This document shows positions 18,110 to 26,459 of a DNA stretch of 64,000 nt, piece by piece (the first letter of the stretch is position 1; the number at the start of each line of letters is the position of its first letter). Both the position numbers and the translations under genes were made by a program. The notes below the pieces were generated by a model. That model saw only the letters and a list, made by a program, of their open reading frames with translations. It was not told the DNA's origin and did no database searches. This stretch comes from CBDAUN01 sp965214615 (GTDB lineage Bacteria; Pseudomonadota; Gammaproteobacteria; Arenicellales; JAJDZL01): positions 558,001-622,000 of the forward strand of contig OZ243952.1 of NCBI GenBank assembly GCA_965214615.1, in the 5' to 3' direction.

Positions 18110-19123
18110 TTAAAGCGGCGGCAACGAATCGAGAGGCCATCGGGGTCGCACTGCATAGTCCAGTGAATCTGCCGATTGGCTGGCCAGCCGCAAGTGTCCT
18201 GCATAGGCAATCATTGCGCCGTTGTCGGTGCACAGGTCCAGAGGCGGAAAGTACGCAGTGCCGTCCAAATCGTCCATCATCGCGGCAACGCGCGACCGCA
18301 GGGTCTTGTTCGCTCCGACTCCGCCGGCGACGACAAGATTGCTCCTGCCGACTTGCGTCAGAGCCTTGCGGCATTTGCCGACAAGGGTGTCTACTGCCGC
18401 GTCTTGAAACGCCCAGGCAAGATCCGCGACAGTTTGCGTGTCAAGAGCAAATGCGGCTGCCTTTTCTACCGCCTGGGTCTTAAGTCCCGAAAAGCTGAAA
18501 TCCAAGTCTGCGCTATTGAGCATTGGCCGGGAGAAGCGAAAGCGTGCCGGGTCGCCGCTCTGGGCGGCTTTCTCGATGCTTGGACCTCCGGGGTACTGCA
18601 ATCCGAGAACCTTTGCGAATTTATCGAAGCCTTCGCCGGCCGCATCGTCGCGCGTCTGTCCGAGAATTCGGTAGCATCCGGGCGATTGGACGTCTACCAG
18701 CATCGTGTGCCCTCCCGACACCAGAAGAGAAATGAACGGATACTGCGGCTTGTCGCTGGAAAGCATTGGAGACAGCAGGTGTCCTTCCATGTGGTGAACC
18801 CCGACGGCTTTTACGTCAAGCGCCATGGCGAGGCTGTTTGCCACCGTGGCGCCTACCAGCAGTGCGCCGACCAGGCCCGGTCCGGCGGTATAGCCGATCG
18901 CATCGAGGTCGTTTTTTTCAAGATTCGCTTCCTTGAGTGCGGCATCAATAAGCGGCAGCACCTTGATGATGTGATCGCGTGCGGCGAGTTCCGGAACGAC
19001 GCCACCGAACGGCTGATGGATCTCGATTTGCGATGCAAGACGATGTGTCAGCAGTCCGCACTCTGAGTCGTAGATTCCGACTCCGGTATCGTCGCATGAA
19101 GTTTCGATTCCTAAGATTTTCAT
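18110..19123 (-). CDS. tsaD: tRNA threonylcarbamoyladenosine biosynthesis protein TsaD
   Basis: 337 aa, full length. N-terminal ILGIETSCDDTGV is the universal TsaD start. The iron-binding histidines are in GVHHMEGHLLSP, and ASKH-fold loops such as LVSGGHTML and VAGGVGANKTLR bind nucleotide. With TsaB and TsaE it transfers the threonylcarbamoyl group to A37 of ANN-decoding tRNAs. It is divergent from rpsU, the classic arrangement in gammaproteobacteria. An essential gene, expected to be intact, and it is. Confidence 0.97.
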   Translation of the reverse strand: MKILGIETSCDDTGVGIYDSECGLLTHRLASQIEIHQPFGGVVPELAARDHIIKVLPLIDAALKEANLEKNDLDAIGYTAGPGLVGALLVGATVANSLAMALDVKAVGVHHMEGHLLSPMLSSDKPQYPFISLLVSGGHTMLVDVQSPGCYRILGQTRDDAAGEGFDKFAKVLGLQYPGGPSIEKAAQSGDPARFRFSRPMLNSADLDFSFSGLKTQAVEKAAAFALDTQTVADLAWAFQDAAVDTLVGKCRKALTQVGRSNLVVAGGVGANKTLRSRVAAMMDDLDGTAYFPPLDLCTDNGAMIAYAGHLRLASQSADSLDYAVRPRWPLDSLPPL

Positions 19124-19221
19124 TATCGGGCGATTGTGGTTACAATACTCGGCTTTGCCATCATTGGCTATTCATCATATTTCGATTGGCGGCGTTCGCG
19201 GAATGGAATTTCAACACAGTG

Positions 19222-19250
19222 TTGTCATTTGCGAATGTCAAGTATAGAAT
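19222..19250 (+). promoter_or_regulatory. Sigma-70 promoter of rpsU (macromolecular synthesis operon)
   Basis: TTGTCA (19222-19227), 17-base spacer, TAGAAT (19245-19250), 63 bases before the rpsU start. It lies in the divergent tsaD-rpsU interval and is well placed to drive the ribosomal protein gene and probably dnaG. Confidence 0.65.
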
Positions 19251-19313
19251 GAAGCATAAGATATCATTCAGATTTACGGATCAAAATCTAAATTCCAGGA
19301 GGCAAGACCAAAT

Positions 19314-19532
19314 ATGCCAAGTGTTCGTGTCCGGGCGGATGAGCCGTTCGACGTAATTTTGCGCCGGTTTCGGCGTTCTTGCGAAAAAGCCGGCGTGTTT
19401 AGCGAGACGCGCAGGCGACAATACTACGAGAAACCTACCAGCGTTCGCAAGCGCAAAGCCGCAGCTGCGGTCAAGCGCGAAGAAAAAAGAATGATGCGTC
19501 AGCGCGGATATTTCCGCAGCCGCCCCCACTAG
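19314..19532 (+). CDS. rpsU: 30S ribosomal protein S21
   Basis: 72 aa, very basic, full length for bS21. It starts MPSVRVRADEPFDVILRRFR and has the REEK/KRMMRQRG-type C-terminal half. It binds the 30S platform near the 3' end of 16S rRNA and helps initiation. An AGGAGG ribosome site precedes the ATG by about 12 bases. First gene of the rpsU-dnaG-rpoD block; in many bacteria yqeY lies between it and dnaG, but not here. Confidence 0.97.
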   Translation: MPSVRVRADEPFDVILRRFRRSCEKAGVFSETRRRQYYEKPTSVRKRKAAAAVKREEKRMMRQRGYFRSRPH

Positions 19533-20086
19533 TCTTTCCTGTTCTATATTGATGCTGGATGCCGTCGCGGTTGCGCCAAGGCGGGGCTTTGCCATGTACA
19601 GAACCCGGTAAATCTGCTTGCGCTGTGAAGTAGCGCTTCGGCGTATTGGGGGCGCTTGGCCCGTACGCCGCCGGGCATTCGCCGTGGTGCCTTGAGTCCG
19701 GTGAAACTGTATTTGCTGACGAATTCCACTCTCTGAAAACGCGTCAGCACAGTCGGCGATCGGCGCAGCGTCCCTGATCGCCAACCTTTGCGATTGCGAC
19801 GCTCAACAATTGGATTGAATCGTTGTCGCGATCAGGCTATGCGCCTATAGACGAGCTTGGGCTGAGGCGCCGGTGCAGGAATGCCAATGCACAACCCCGG
19901 CCCCCGTTGTTGCCATTGCAACTCTATTGGCCTCACTTCCCGAATGCGCGGAATAATGGCAAACCCCTGAAAACTAGAATTGCTGGAAACACGTTCAACC
20001 GTAAATTGCGCTTCCCATAATGTGCTAACATAGAAACCACCCGACTGATTGAACCGAAGCGCTTCACCAACTATCCGCAGAATTTC
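19533..20086. other. Intergenic region between rpsU and dnaG
   Basis: 554 bases. The position often holds yqeY (GatB/YqeY domain), but I find no frame resembling it on either strand and no obvious remnant. No strong terminator was found. Confidence 0.55.
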
Positions 20087-21841
20087 GTGGCAGGATCCAT
20101 CCCAGAAGAATTTATCAGTGATCTGATCGCCAGAGCTGATATTGTCGGTCTTATCGAACGCCACATTCCATTACAGAAATCCGGTAGGGAATTCAAGGCA
20201 TGCTGTCCCTTTCATGACGAAAAGACGCCTTCTTTCTTTATCAACCCCACCAAGCAGTTCTATCATTGCTTCGGGTGCGGAAAGAGCGGCAATGTCGTGT
20301 CGTTTCTCATGGAATACTCGAATCTTCAGTTTCGCGATGCGATTGAGGAATTAGCTTCTTTCGTCGGTGTTGATGTCCCGGTTAGTTCGGGCGGCTCCCA
20401 TGGAGGCGGCGATTTCAATTTGATGCTGCGGCTGATGAGCGAAGTGCAGATTGCATATCGCGACGAATTGATGAGCGGCAAGAATGCCAAAGCTGCAAGG
20501 GCCTACCTTAAGTCGCGAAACATCACGGCAGCCGCCGCTGAACAGTTCGGACTGGGATTCGCGCCGGAATCATGGAATTTCATTTTGACGCGGTTCGGCA
20601 AATCCGAAAGTGGGCGAAAACTGCTGTTGAAAACCGGGATGACTGCTTCGAATGACAGCGGCAAGATGTACGACAGGTTTCGCAATCGTCTGATGTTTCC
20701 GATTATGGACCGCCGCAACCGGGTCATCGCGTTTGGCGGGAGAGTGATTGATTCAGGAGAGCCGAAATACTTGAATTCTCCCGAGACGCCGCTTTTTAGC
20801 AAGGGCAGCGAAGCATTTGGCTTGAATCATGCGCTAAGCGCGGCCCGTGCTGCAGGAAAAATTCTGGTTGTCGAAGGCTATACGGATGTTCTGGCGCTGT
20901 CGCAATACGGAATCCAGTACTCGGTGGCGACGCTTGGCACTGCGACCACCGGCATGCATATTCGAAAGCTATTCCAGGCAGCGTCGCATATTGTCTTTTG
21001 CTTTGACGGCGATTCGGCGGGACGCACTGCCGCCTGGAGAGCGCTCGAGTCTGTTTTGCCCATGATGCACGACGGCAATCTGGCGAGTTTCATGTTTCTG
21101 CCCCAGGGGCATGACCCGGATTCTTTGATTCGTGAAGAAGGGGCTTCAGGCTTTGAGGAGCGAATTGCTTCGGCCGTGCCGATATCAGAGTTCGTTTTCG
21201 ACGTCCTGACGTCGCGTACAGACACGCGCCGCCTCGACGGGCAGGCGAAGCTGGTCGAAGAATTCAAGACGATTTTCGAAAAGCTTCCGCAGAGCACCCT
21301 GCGCGCCCTGATGATGAAGAAGCTGGGGGACTTGACTGACTTGGACGTCGGCTATCTGGATTCTATCTATTCTCCGAACAAGAAATCGACGGCGGTGCGC
21401 CAAAGAAGCATTCCCAAGGGTCCGATTGCTATCGGCCTATCGAAAAAGGCGGTAGCGGTTCTGATTCAGAACCCCGGGCTGGCGCAATTGATCAATCGTC
21501 CGGAAGAGTTTCACGAGAGCGAAGACATCGGGGACAACCTTTTGGGCACGATTGCGCTGATGCTGGAGTTGGAGCCGGAACTGGCAACAGCCGCGCTGGT
21601 GGAGAAATTCAGGGATACGGACAAATACGACGTTGTGTGCAAACTGGTCGGTTTTGACCACAGAATTTCGGATGAAAATCTTGAAACTGAGTTTCAAGGC
21701 ATCATATCAAAGATGCAGAGCAGACTTGTTGAGAAAAAACTGAATCAAAGAATATCTCAACTTGACAGCGGCAGCGAGCAGGACATGCAGCGTGTGAAGC
21801 AGTTGGTCAACGACCATCTTGCGAGCAAAGGCATCCGCTAA
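20087..21841 (+). CDS. dnaG: DNA primase
   Basis: 584 aa. The start is GTG 20087, giving MAGSIPEEFISDLIAR, which aligns with the normal DnaG N-terminus; no good ribosome site is visible. A zinc-binding domain with C40, H43, C61 and C64 (CPFH...HCFGC) is followed by the TOPRIM catalytic core with VVEGYTD near residue 263 and FDGDSAG near residue 306. The shorter C-terminal part should bind the DnaB helicase. It synthesises RNA primers on the lagging strand. Located between rpsU and rpoD as in the classic macromolecular synthesis operon. Confidence 0.97.
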   Translation: MAGSIPEEFISDLIARADIVGLIERHIPLQKSGREFKACCPFHDEKTPSFFINPTKQFYHCFGCGKSGNVVSFLMEYSNLQFRDAIEELASFVGVDVPVSSGGSHGGGDFNLMLRLMSEVQIAYRDELMSGKNAKAARAYLKSRNITAAAAEQFGLGFAPESWNFILTRFGKSESGRKLLLKTGMTASNDSGKMYDRFRNRLMFPIMDRRNRVIAFGGRVIDSGEPKYLNSPETPLFSKGSEAFGLNHALSAARAAGKILVVEGYTDVLALSQYGIQYSVATLGTATTGMHIRKLFQAASHIVFCFDGDSAGRTAAWRALESVLPMMHDGNLASFMFLPQGHDPDSLIREEGASGFEERIASAVPISEFVFDVLTSRTDTRRLDGQAKLVEEFKTIFEKLPQSTLRALMMKKLGDLTDLDVGYLDSIYSPNKKSTAVRQRSIPKGPIAIGLSKKAVAVLIQNPGLAQLINRPEEFHESEDIGDNLLGTIALMLELEPELATAALVEKFRDTDKYDVVCKLVGFDHRISDENLETEFQGIISKMQSRLVEKKLNQRISQLDSGSEQDMQRVKQLVNDHLASKGIR

Positions 21842-21936
21842 GCTGGACAAATATGGTACAATTCGCCTTTCGCACTGCGAGCATCCCGGCTCGCGCGGTG
21901 AATTATTGAAATTCTGGAAAATACGGTGTTTTTCGT

Positions 21937-23742
21937 ATGGCCTACGATAGCAAGCCTCTGGGTTTAAAGAATCTAATCATCAAGGGAAGAAAGCAGGGCT
22001 TTCTGACTTTCAAGGAGATCAATGATCATCTGCCTGAAGACATGAATGACACTGAGCAGATTGAGAATATTGTCAACATGTTTGACGATATGGAAATCGA
22101 AGTCTATGACTCGGTGCCTGATCCCGACAGCCTGCTGCTCAAGGCTGATGAGAGTGCGGACGACGAGGATGCAGCGGAAGAGGCCGAAGCGGTACTGACC
22201 AATGCTGTTGAAGGCGAGTTCGGGCGCACGACAGATCCGGTGCGGATGTATATGCGGGAAATGGGCACGATCAGCTTGCTGACGAGACAGGAGGAAATCA
22301 AGCTTGCCAAGCGTATCGAGGCTGGCTTGCGCAAGGCGACCGAAGCGGTTGCGCGCTGTCCGATCATCTATGACGAACTGATTGATAGATTTGATCGTGT
22401 CGAAGCCGGCGCGACGCGGATGAATGATCTCGTGGTTGATTTGATCCCCAAGAACAGTCCCACGCCTTACGTAAAGCCCAAGCCGAAGATCGGCGTACTT
22501 GGCATTGCCGAAGATACGGGGCCGAGTGACGAGGAAATTTATAAGAAGTTCAACAAGATACGCCGTAACTACAAGATGTTTCGAAATGCGGTCGTCCGTG
22601 AAGGTGTTGGCTGCGAAAAGGCGCGCAAGTATCAGGATGTGCTTGCAGCTGAATTTCTATTGATTAAATTTTCGCCTCGGAATTTTGACTGGGTCTTTTC
22701 CACGGTGCACCAGGCGAATAACGAAGTGGTCGATCGGAGCCGCGCGATCATGGATATTTGCGCCAAGGAGGCAAGGATTCCGCGCGATGCCCGCGAGAAG
22801 ATTCACAACGATCTGAAGTTTAATCTGACGCACAGAAATCTTGTTTCAAAGCTCAAGAGGCACTGTAGCCAAGAAGGTCAGAAAACATTGGAAGAGCATC
22901 GCGATGACATACGCAGCACGCAAGGCAAGCTGCGTGAGCATGAACTTCGCATTGGAATTCCGATCGAGGAACTCAGGGAGATTCATCGTTTGATTTCCCA
23001 GGGTCAGGCGCAGGCGAACAAGGCGAAAAAGGAAATGGTTGAGGCCAACCTGCGTCTGGTGATTTCGATTGCGAAGAAGTACACCAATCGCGGTCTGCAG
23101 TTTCTGGATTTGATTCAGGAAGGCAACATTGGCCTGATGAAAGCGGTTGACAAATTCGAATATCAGCGCGGATACAAGTTTTCGACTTACGCGACCTGGT
23201 GGATTCGCCAGGCGATCACGCGGTCGATCGCGGATCAGGCGCGGACGATCCGAATTCCTGTGCACATGATTGAAACGATCAACAAGCTGGCACGGGTTCA
23301 GCGTCAAATCCTTCAGGAAACCGGCCGCGATGCGACGGTGCACGAACTTGCTGAACGCATGGAAGTTACGGTCGACAAGGTTCGCAAGGTGATGAAGATA
23401 GCCAAGGACCCGATGTCGATGGAAACGCCGGTTGGCGAAGACGAAGATTCGCATCTTGGCGATTTTCTTGAAGACAAGTCTGCGCATGCGCCTTTGGATG
23501 TTGCGACGGAAGTGGGGTTGCGGTCGGCTACGGATTCGGCATTGCAGTCGCTGACCGAGCGCGAGGCCAAGGTGCTTCGGATGCGATTCGGGATCGGCAT
23601 GAATACGGATCACACCTTGGAGGAAGTCGGTAAGCAGTTTGATGTGACGCGTGAGCGGATCCGGCAGATTGAAGCCAAGGCGCTTCGGAAGCTGCGTCAC
23701 CCTTCGCGGTCTGAGAATCTTCGGCTTTTTATCGAGAGCTAG
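21937..23742 (+). CDS. rpoD: RNA polymerase primary sigma factor RpoD (sigma-70)
   Basis: 601 aa. Region 1.1 is at the N-terminus, and an acidic stretch (about residues 65-90) precedes DPVRMYMREMGT (region 1.2). Region 2 carries FLDLIQEGNIGLMKAV and the promoter-melting/-10 recognition helix (YKFSTYATWWIRQAITRSI). Region 3 follows, then region 4.2 with the -35 recognition helix (EEVGKQFDVTRERIRQIEAK) and the conserved C-terminal LRKLRHP. The sigma-70 non-essential insert between regions 1.2 and 2 is present (about 140-370). Housekeeping sigma factor; last gene of the block. A 299-codon open frame antisense to it is a codon-bias shadow. Confidence 0.98.
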   Translation: MAYDSKPLGLKNLIIKGRKQGFLTFKEINDHLPEDMNDTEQIENIVNMFDDMEIEVYDSVPDPDSLLLKADESADDEDAAEEAEAVLTNAVEGEFGRTTDPVRMYMREMGTISLLTRQEEIKLAKRIEAGLRKATEAVARCPIIYDELIDRFDRVEAGATRMNDLVVDLIPKNSPTPYVKPKPKIGVLGIAEDTGPSDEEIYKKFNKIRRNYKMFRNAVVREGVGCEKARKYQDVLAAEFLLIKFSPRNFDWVFSTVHQANNEVVDRSRAIMDICAKEARIPRDAREKIHNDLKFNLTHRNLVSKLKRHCSQEGQKTLEEHRDDIRSTQGKLREHELRIGIPIEELREIHRLISQGQAQANKAKKEMVEANLRLVISIAKKYTNRGLQFLDLIQEGNIGLMKAVDKFEYQRGYKFSTYATWWIRQAITRSIADQARTIRIPVHMIETINKLARVQRQILQETGRDATVHELAERMEVTVDKVRKVMKIAKDPMSMETPVGEDEDSHLGDFLEDKSAHAPLDVATEVGLRSATDSALQSLTEREAKVLRMRFGIGMNTDHTLEEVGKQFDVTRERIRQIEAKALRKLRHPSRSENLRLFIES

Positions 23743-23788
23743 CAAACGTTCTTTTGCGCCGCTTGCCTTGCGAAAATACTACTTGAGC

Positions 23789-23865
23789 GGGCCTGTAGCT
23801 CAGTTGGTCAGAGCAGTGGACTCATAATCCATTGGTCGAAGGTTCGAGTCCTTCCGGGCCCACCA
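23789..23865 (+). tRNA. tRNA with CAU anticodon, most likely tRNA-Ile2 (lysidine type)
   Basis: 77 bases including an encoded CCA. The acceptor stem 23789-23795 pairs with 23855-23861. The anticodon loop ACTCATAAT has CAU at its centre, and the T-loop is GTTCGAG. The 'GGACUCAUAAUCC' stem-loop and 'UUGGUC' variable region resemble the tRNA-Ile2 that follows rpoD in other gammaproteobacteria, rather than initiator or elongator tRNA-Met. TilS would convert C34 to lysidine. Its 3' end is the left boundary of the accessory island. Confidence 0.9.
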
Positions 23866-24029
23866 AGTCATTGATTATAAATAAATAATATTCGGTTCGA
23901 AACAAGAATTTTAAAATGGCGCATTTCATTGTCTACATTAATTTAGAATTTGTTGTTAGTTAACCAAGGGAGCACTTACTCTCAAATTTTTGAATTGGCA
24001 TTTATATTAACAGTTTATGGAGAAATGCA

Positions 24030-24242
24030 ATGGTTCAAATATCACAACATGTCATTCCAAGAGACGGCAAGTGGGCGGTGCGCAAGACTGGATCCAATCG
24101 GGTTACGCGTAAGTTTGATACGAAGAAAGAGGCTATTCAAGTTGCGCGAGACTTGGCTCGGAAGCAGAAAACAGTCGTATACATTTTTGGGTCGAACGGT
24201 CTAATCAGAAAACGTGAATCCTATGCAGATGACGATCTATAG
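24030..24242 (+). CDS. DUF2188-family small protein
   Basis: 70 aa. The sequence pattern HVIPRDGKWAVRKTGSNR..R.F.TKKEAI..ARDLARKQ...VYIFGSNG is that of DUF2188 (short beta-sheet/helix proteins of unknown function, often near mobile DNA). GGAG lies 7-8 bases before the ATG. It is followed after 25 bases by the TIR/deoxyribosyltransferase-like gene on the same strand, so the two probably form an operon. It is the first gene after the tRNA and is more AT-rich than the core genes. Function unknown. Confidence 0.8.
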   Translation: MVQISQHVIPRDGKWAVRKTGSNRVTRKFDTKKEAIQVARDLARKQKTVVYIFGSNGLIRKRESYADDDL

Positions 24243-24267
24243 TTTTCACCAACTGGATGAATGAAGT

Positions 24268-24903
24268 TTGCTTGACCCGAATTTTGAACGTAACGTCTTT
24301 TTCAATTGCCCATTTGATACTGACTATGAGCCGATCATGCGTGCAGTTCTGTTCTGTCTCGTTCGATTCGGATTCAAGCCGCGCATTGCGACTGAACAAA
24401 GTAACGCTGCTAAACCGAGAATCGAAAAAATATGCGAGCTGATTCAGGCCTCGAAATACTCAATTCACGATCTCAGTAGGTGCCAAGCAAGTCAAGCAAA
24501 CGAGTTATTTCGCTTAAACATGCCATTTGAGCTTGGCGTCGATTTTGGATGCCAAAGATACGGTGGTAGTCCGTTCTCGGAAAAGATAATATTAATCCTT
24601 GAGGAAAAGTCCTTTCGCTATCAGGCGACGATATCAGACTTGGCAGGCAGCGATATTGCTGCGCATGAAGGCAACTTTGAAATTGCTGTGAGGAAGGTTC
24701 GCAACTGGCTGACTCCCAATATTCGTGATGTCGACAGAGTTGGGGCAGGTCAAGTACTTGCAGAATATGATGATTTTCAACAATGGTACATTGAACGACA
24801 ACGAGCGAAAGGATTTTTGGAACAAGATATCCAGGATCATCCAATGTCAGAATTCCTTGATGAAATGCTAATTTGGTTTGATGCGGGCAAACCACGGAGT
24901 TGA
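24268..24903 (+). CDS. TIR/nucleoside-deoxyribosyltransferase-like protein
   Basis: 211 aa, starting at TTG 24268; an in-frame stop at 24262 excludes any longer start. The N-terminal Rossmann-like half has FFNCPFDTDYEPIMRAVLF, then a conserved SIHDLSR, then NMPFELGVDFG, whose glutamate sits where TIR and deoxyribosyltransferase enzymes keep their catalytic Glu. A helix (IAVRKVRNWL) follows. I recognise this as a widespread but usually unnamed bacterial family of the TIR/NDT-like superfamily. NAD or nucleotide cleavage as an abortive defence is plausible by analogy but unproven. The C-terminal 60 residues are unassigned. Pairs with the DUF2188 gene. Confidence 0.65.
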   Translation: MLDPNFERNVFFNCPFDTDYEPIMRAVLFCLVRFGFKPRIATEQSNAAKPRIEKICELIQASKYSIHDLSRCQASQANELFRLNMPFELGVDFGCQRYGGSPFSEKIILILEEKSFRYQATISDLAGSDIAAHEGNFEIAVRKVRNWLTPNIRDVDRVGAGQVLAEYDDFQQWYIERQRAKGFLEQDIQDHPMSEFLDEMLIWFDAGKPRS

Positions 24904-25053
24904 ACAGTATTTCAACTGGCCGACTAAGTTCACGAGGAACAAGCTGGTTAGATATTGTTCGCGGTGGTCGACGAATACTGAACCCTATCTGCCCCTGCCT
25001 CTAATTCGCCGGACAATTCGCTGAACAAATATAGAATCGTATGTGTCATTCAG

Positions 25054-25087
25054 CGAAGGTTCGAATTCTTCTCTTCCGTGCCCACCA
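25054..25087 (+). repeat. tRNA 3'-end scar B (attachment-site remnant)
   Basis: A T-arm-like GAAGGTTCGAAT stretch followed by ...CTTCCGTGCCCACCA, resembling the last 30 bases of the tRNA at 23789-23865 but without any upstream tRNA body. Confidence 0.6.
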
Positions 25088-25277
25088 TGATTGAGACTGA
25101 TTTGCTCCGTTCGATCCACGGAAGAAGCACTCATTGGGACGAAAACCATTACTGAAAAAGTTCCTACTTATTGTGGTTGATAAATTCAAAAACCATTTGA
25201 CGATACCTCCACTACTCCCCTTGGTATTGCGACAGCGGGGAATAATATGCAACCATATTGATGCGGCACGAAGTCTG

Positions 25278-25874
25278 ATGGGTTCGGTTCCTGTTGAACT
25301 TTACAAAATAATGGACCAAATAGGTAATACTAGTTCTGGAAGACCAAAACCTCCTGATGAAGTTGTTCGATGGTTTGCTCAGTTATCTCCAGAATACCAA
25401 GCGGAGTTGATTGGAAAAATAACTACTGTAAATGTTAATCTTGGCTACGCATACGAGCACAGTTTTAAACTGCTACTATCAATTTGCGAAATAAATTTTG
25501 ATAGCACTGGGTCAAAGGGGCACAATTTATTTGCACTATTTCAATCGCTTCCGGACGAAATAAAGGCAACAATGTGTGACCTCTATCAAAATATAGTATC
25601 TACCGATTTGGAATTCCAAGAATGTTTTACGAAACGAGCAATTCGTAATAAACCTAAGAATCGTAATCATAAAGGTTTAAAACTTCCGGAGACATTGGAA
25701 TACTACCAAAACCAAAAATATTTTCAACACAGTAGGTATAAGTTCACGAAAATGGATATAAATCAACCAGTTCGCATACTCTTGCCAATTAGATTTGAGG
25801 AACTAATTCGGGGAATTGTTCACAAGATAATTGATCCCAAGATTGATGAATATGTATGCGGTAATCGCAATTGA
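25278..25874 (+). CDS. Hypothetical protein with HEPN-like region
   Basis: 198 aa from the ATG at 25278. The open frame extends back to 25134, but those residues show no protein character and overlap the region just after scar B. The central segment SFKLLLSICEINFDSTGSKGHNLFALFQSLPDEIK has the 'long helix, GH-x-L-x-x-LF-x-x-L' pattern of HEPN-like proteins, many of which are RNases in toxin-antitoxin or abortive-infection systems. No RX4-6H catalytic motif is evident, so the assignment is tentative. AT-rich, alone on its strand, flanked by scars B and C. It may be a truncated member of a larger system. Confidence 0.45.
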   Translation: MGSVPVELYKIMDQIGNTSSGRPKPPDEVVRWFAQLSPEYQAELIGKITTVNVNLGYAYEHSFKLLLSICEINFDSTGSKGHNLFALFQSLPDEIKATMCDLYQNIVSTDLEFQECFTKRAIRNKPKNRNHKGLKLPETLEYYQNQKYFQHSRYKFTKMDINQPVRILLPIRFEELIRGIVHKIIDPKIDEYVCGNRN

Positions 25875-26002
25875 TTTCGTCTTTGACAGTAGTCTATCTG
25901 GCAACAATCTTGCTTATCCATGTCGGGACAAAAATGTTTGACGAGCGAAAGAAGATCAGGTAATCGTTATAGAAAATCAATTCGAAAGGGCATTCTCAAC
26001 AA

Positions 26003-26032
26003 AGTTCGGGAACATTCCAACCGGGCCCACCA
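26003..26032 (+). repeat. tRNA 3'-end scar C
   Basis: AGTTCGGGAACATTCCAACC followed by GGGCCCACCA. The terminal CCGGGCCCACCA is identical to the 3' end of the tRNA at 23865. 28 of 30 positions match scar D. Confidence 0.65.
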
Positions 26033-26188
26033 TCGCAATTCAGACGAAACTCTGTCCCATTCGTTCTGTTTGGAGGCATTTTCGTTATGGCGAGTGCGTC
26101 TAGCGAGGCTATGGGCAATGTAGTACGGCTTGCCTATGTCGGGATATTTTGCTTCGAGGGTTATGAGGCCAAGAACCTTTCGAAGCAC

Positions 26189-26247
26189 TAATGAATAGGA
26201 TCTTATCGCTCATGCTGAAGCACGAGTCGATAAGATCCTATTCATTA
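26189..26247. repeat. Perfect 20-bp inverted repeat with structured loop
   Basis: Arms 26189-26208 and 26228-26247 are exact reverse complements. The 19-base spacer can itself fold (CTCATGC/GCACGAG, one mismatch, TGAA tip). It lies outside any gene and has no T-run. Confidence 0.85.
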
Positions 26248-26307
26248 TTCCGAATAATGTTGATTGTCGCGCTACACAGATCGACCGTCAATAAGGGTGA
26301 GACACAG

Positions 26308-26351
26308 CGTCAATCAGGTTAAAACCATATTCGGAATTAACTTGATTGACG
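26308..26351. repeat. 15-bp inverted repeat (one mismatch)
   Basis: Arms 26308-26322 and 26337-26351 with a 14-base spacer, 60 bases downstream of the larger hairpin. Confidence 0.75.
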
Positions 26352-26459
26352 GGCGGCAGACGGTGAAGCAAACGTCACAGAATTTCAATTCGAAAGGGAA
26401 GTCTCAAGAGGGTTCGGGACCCAGAGTACTTTGTATTACCTATCGAGGATTACCTCGAA

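Larger units (their letters stand above)
25875..26459. other. Non-coding interval with scars and two hairpins
   Basis: 585 bases without a convincing gene. It contains tRNA scar C (26003-26032), a duplicated TCAATTCGAAAGGG motif (around 25977 and 26385), and two inverted repeats (26189-26247 and 26308-26351). Confidence 0.6.

Noticed and set aside
22846..23745. 299-codon open frame antisense to rpoD
   Set aside because: It mirrors rpoD codon bias, has no family resemblance or ribosome site, and covers a gene that must be coding on the other strand.
26189..26247. Integron attC site
   Set aside because: The repeat is perfectly symmetrical, and the conserved core sites (RYYYAAC/GTTRRRY) and an integron cassette array are missing.
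26189..26351. CRISPR array
   Set aside because: Only two different inverted repeats, no repeated unit with spacers, and no cas genes in the window.
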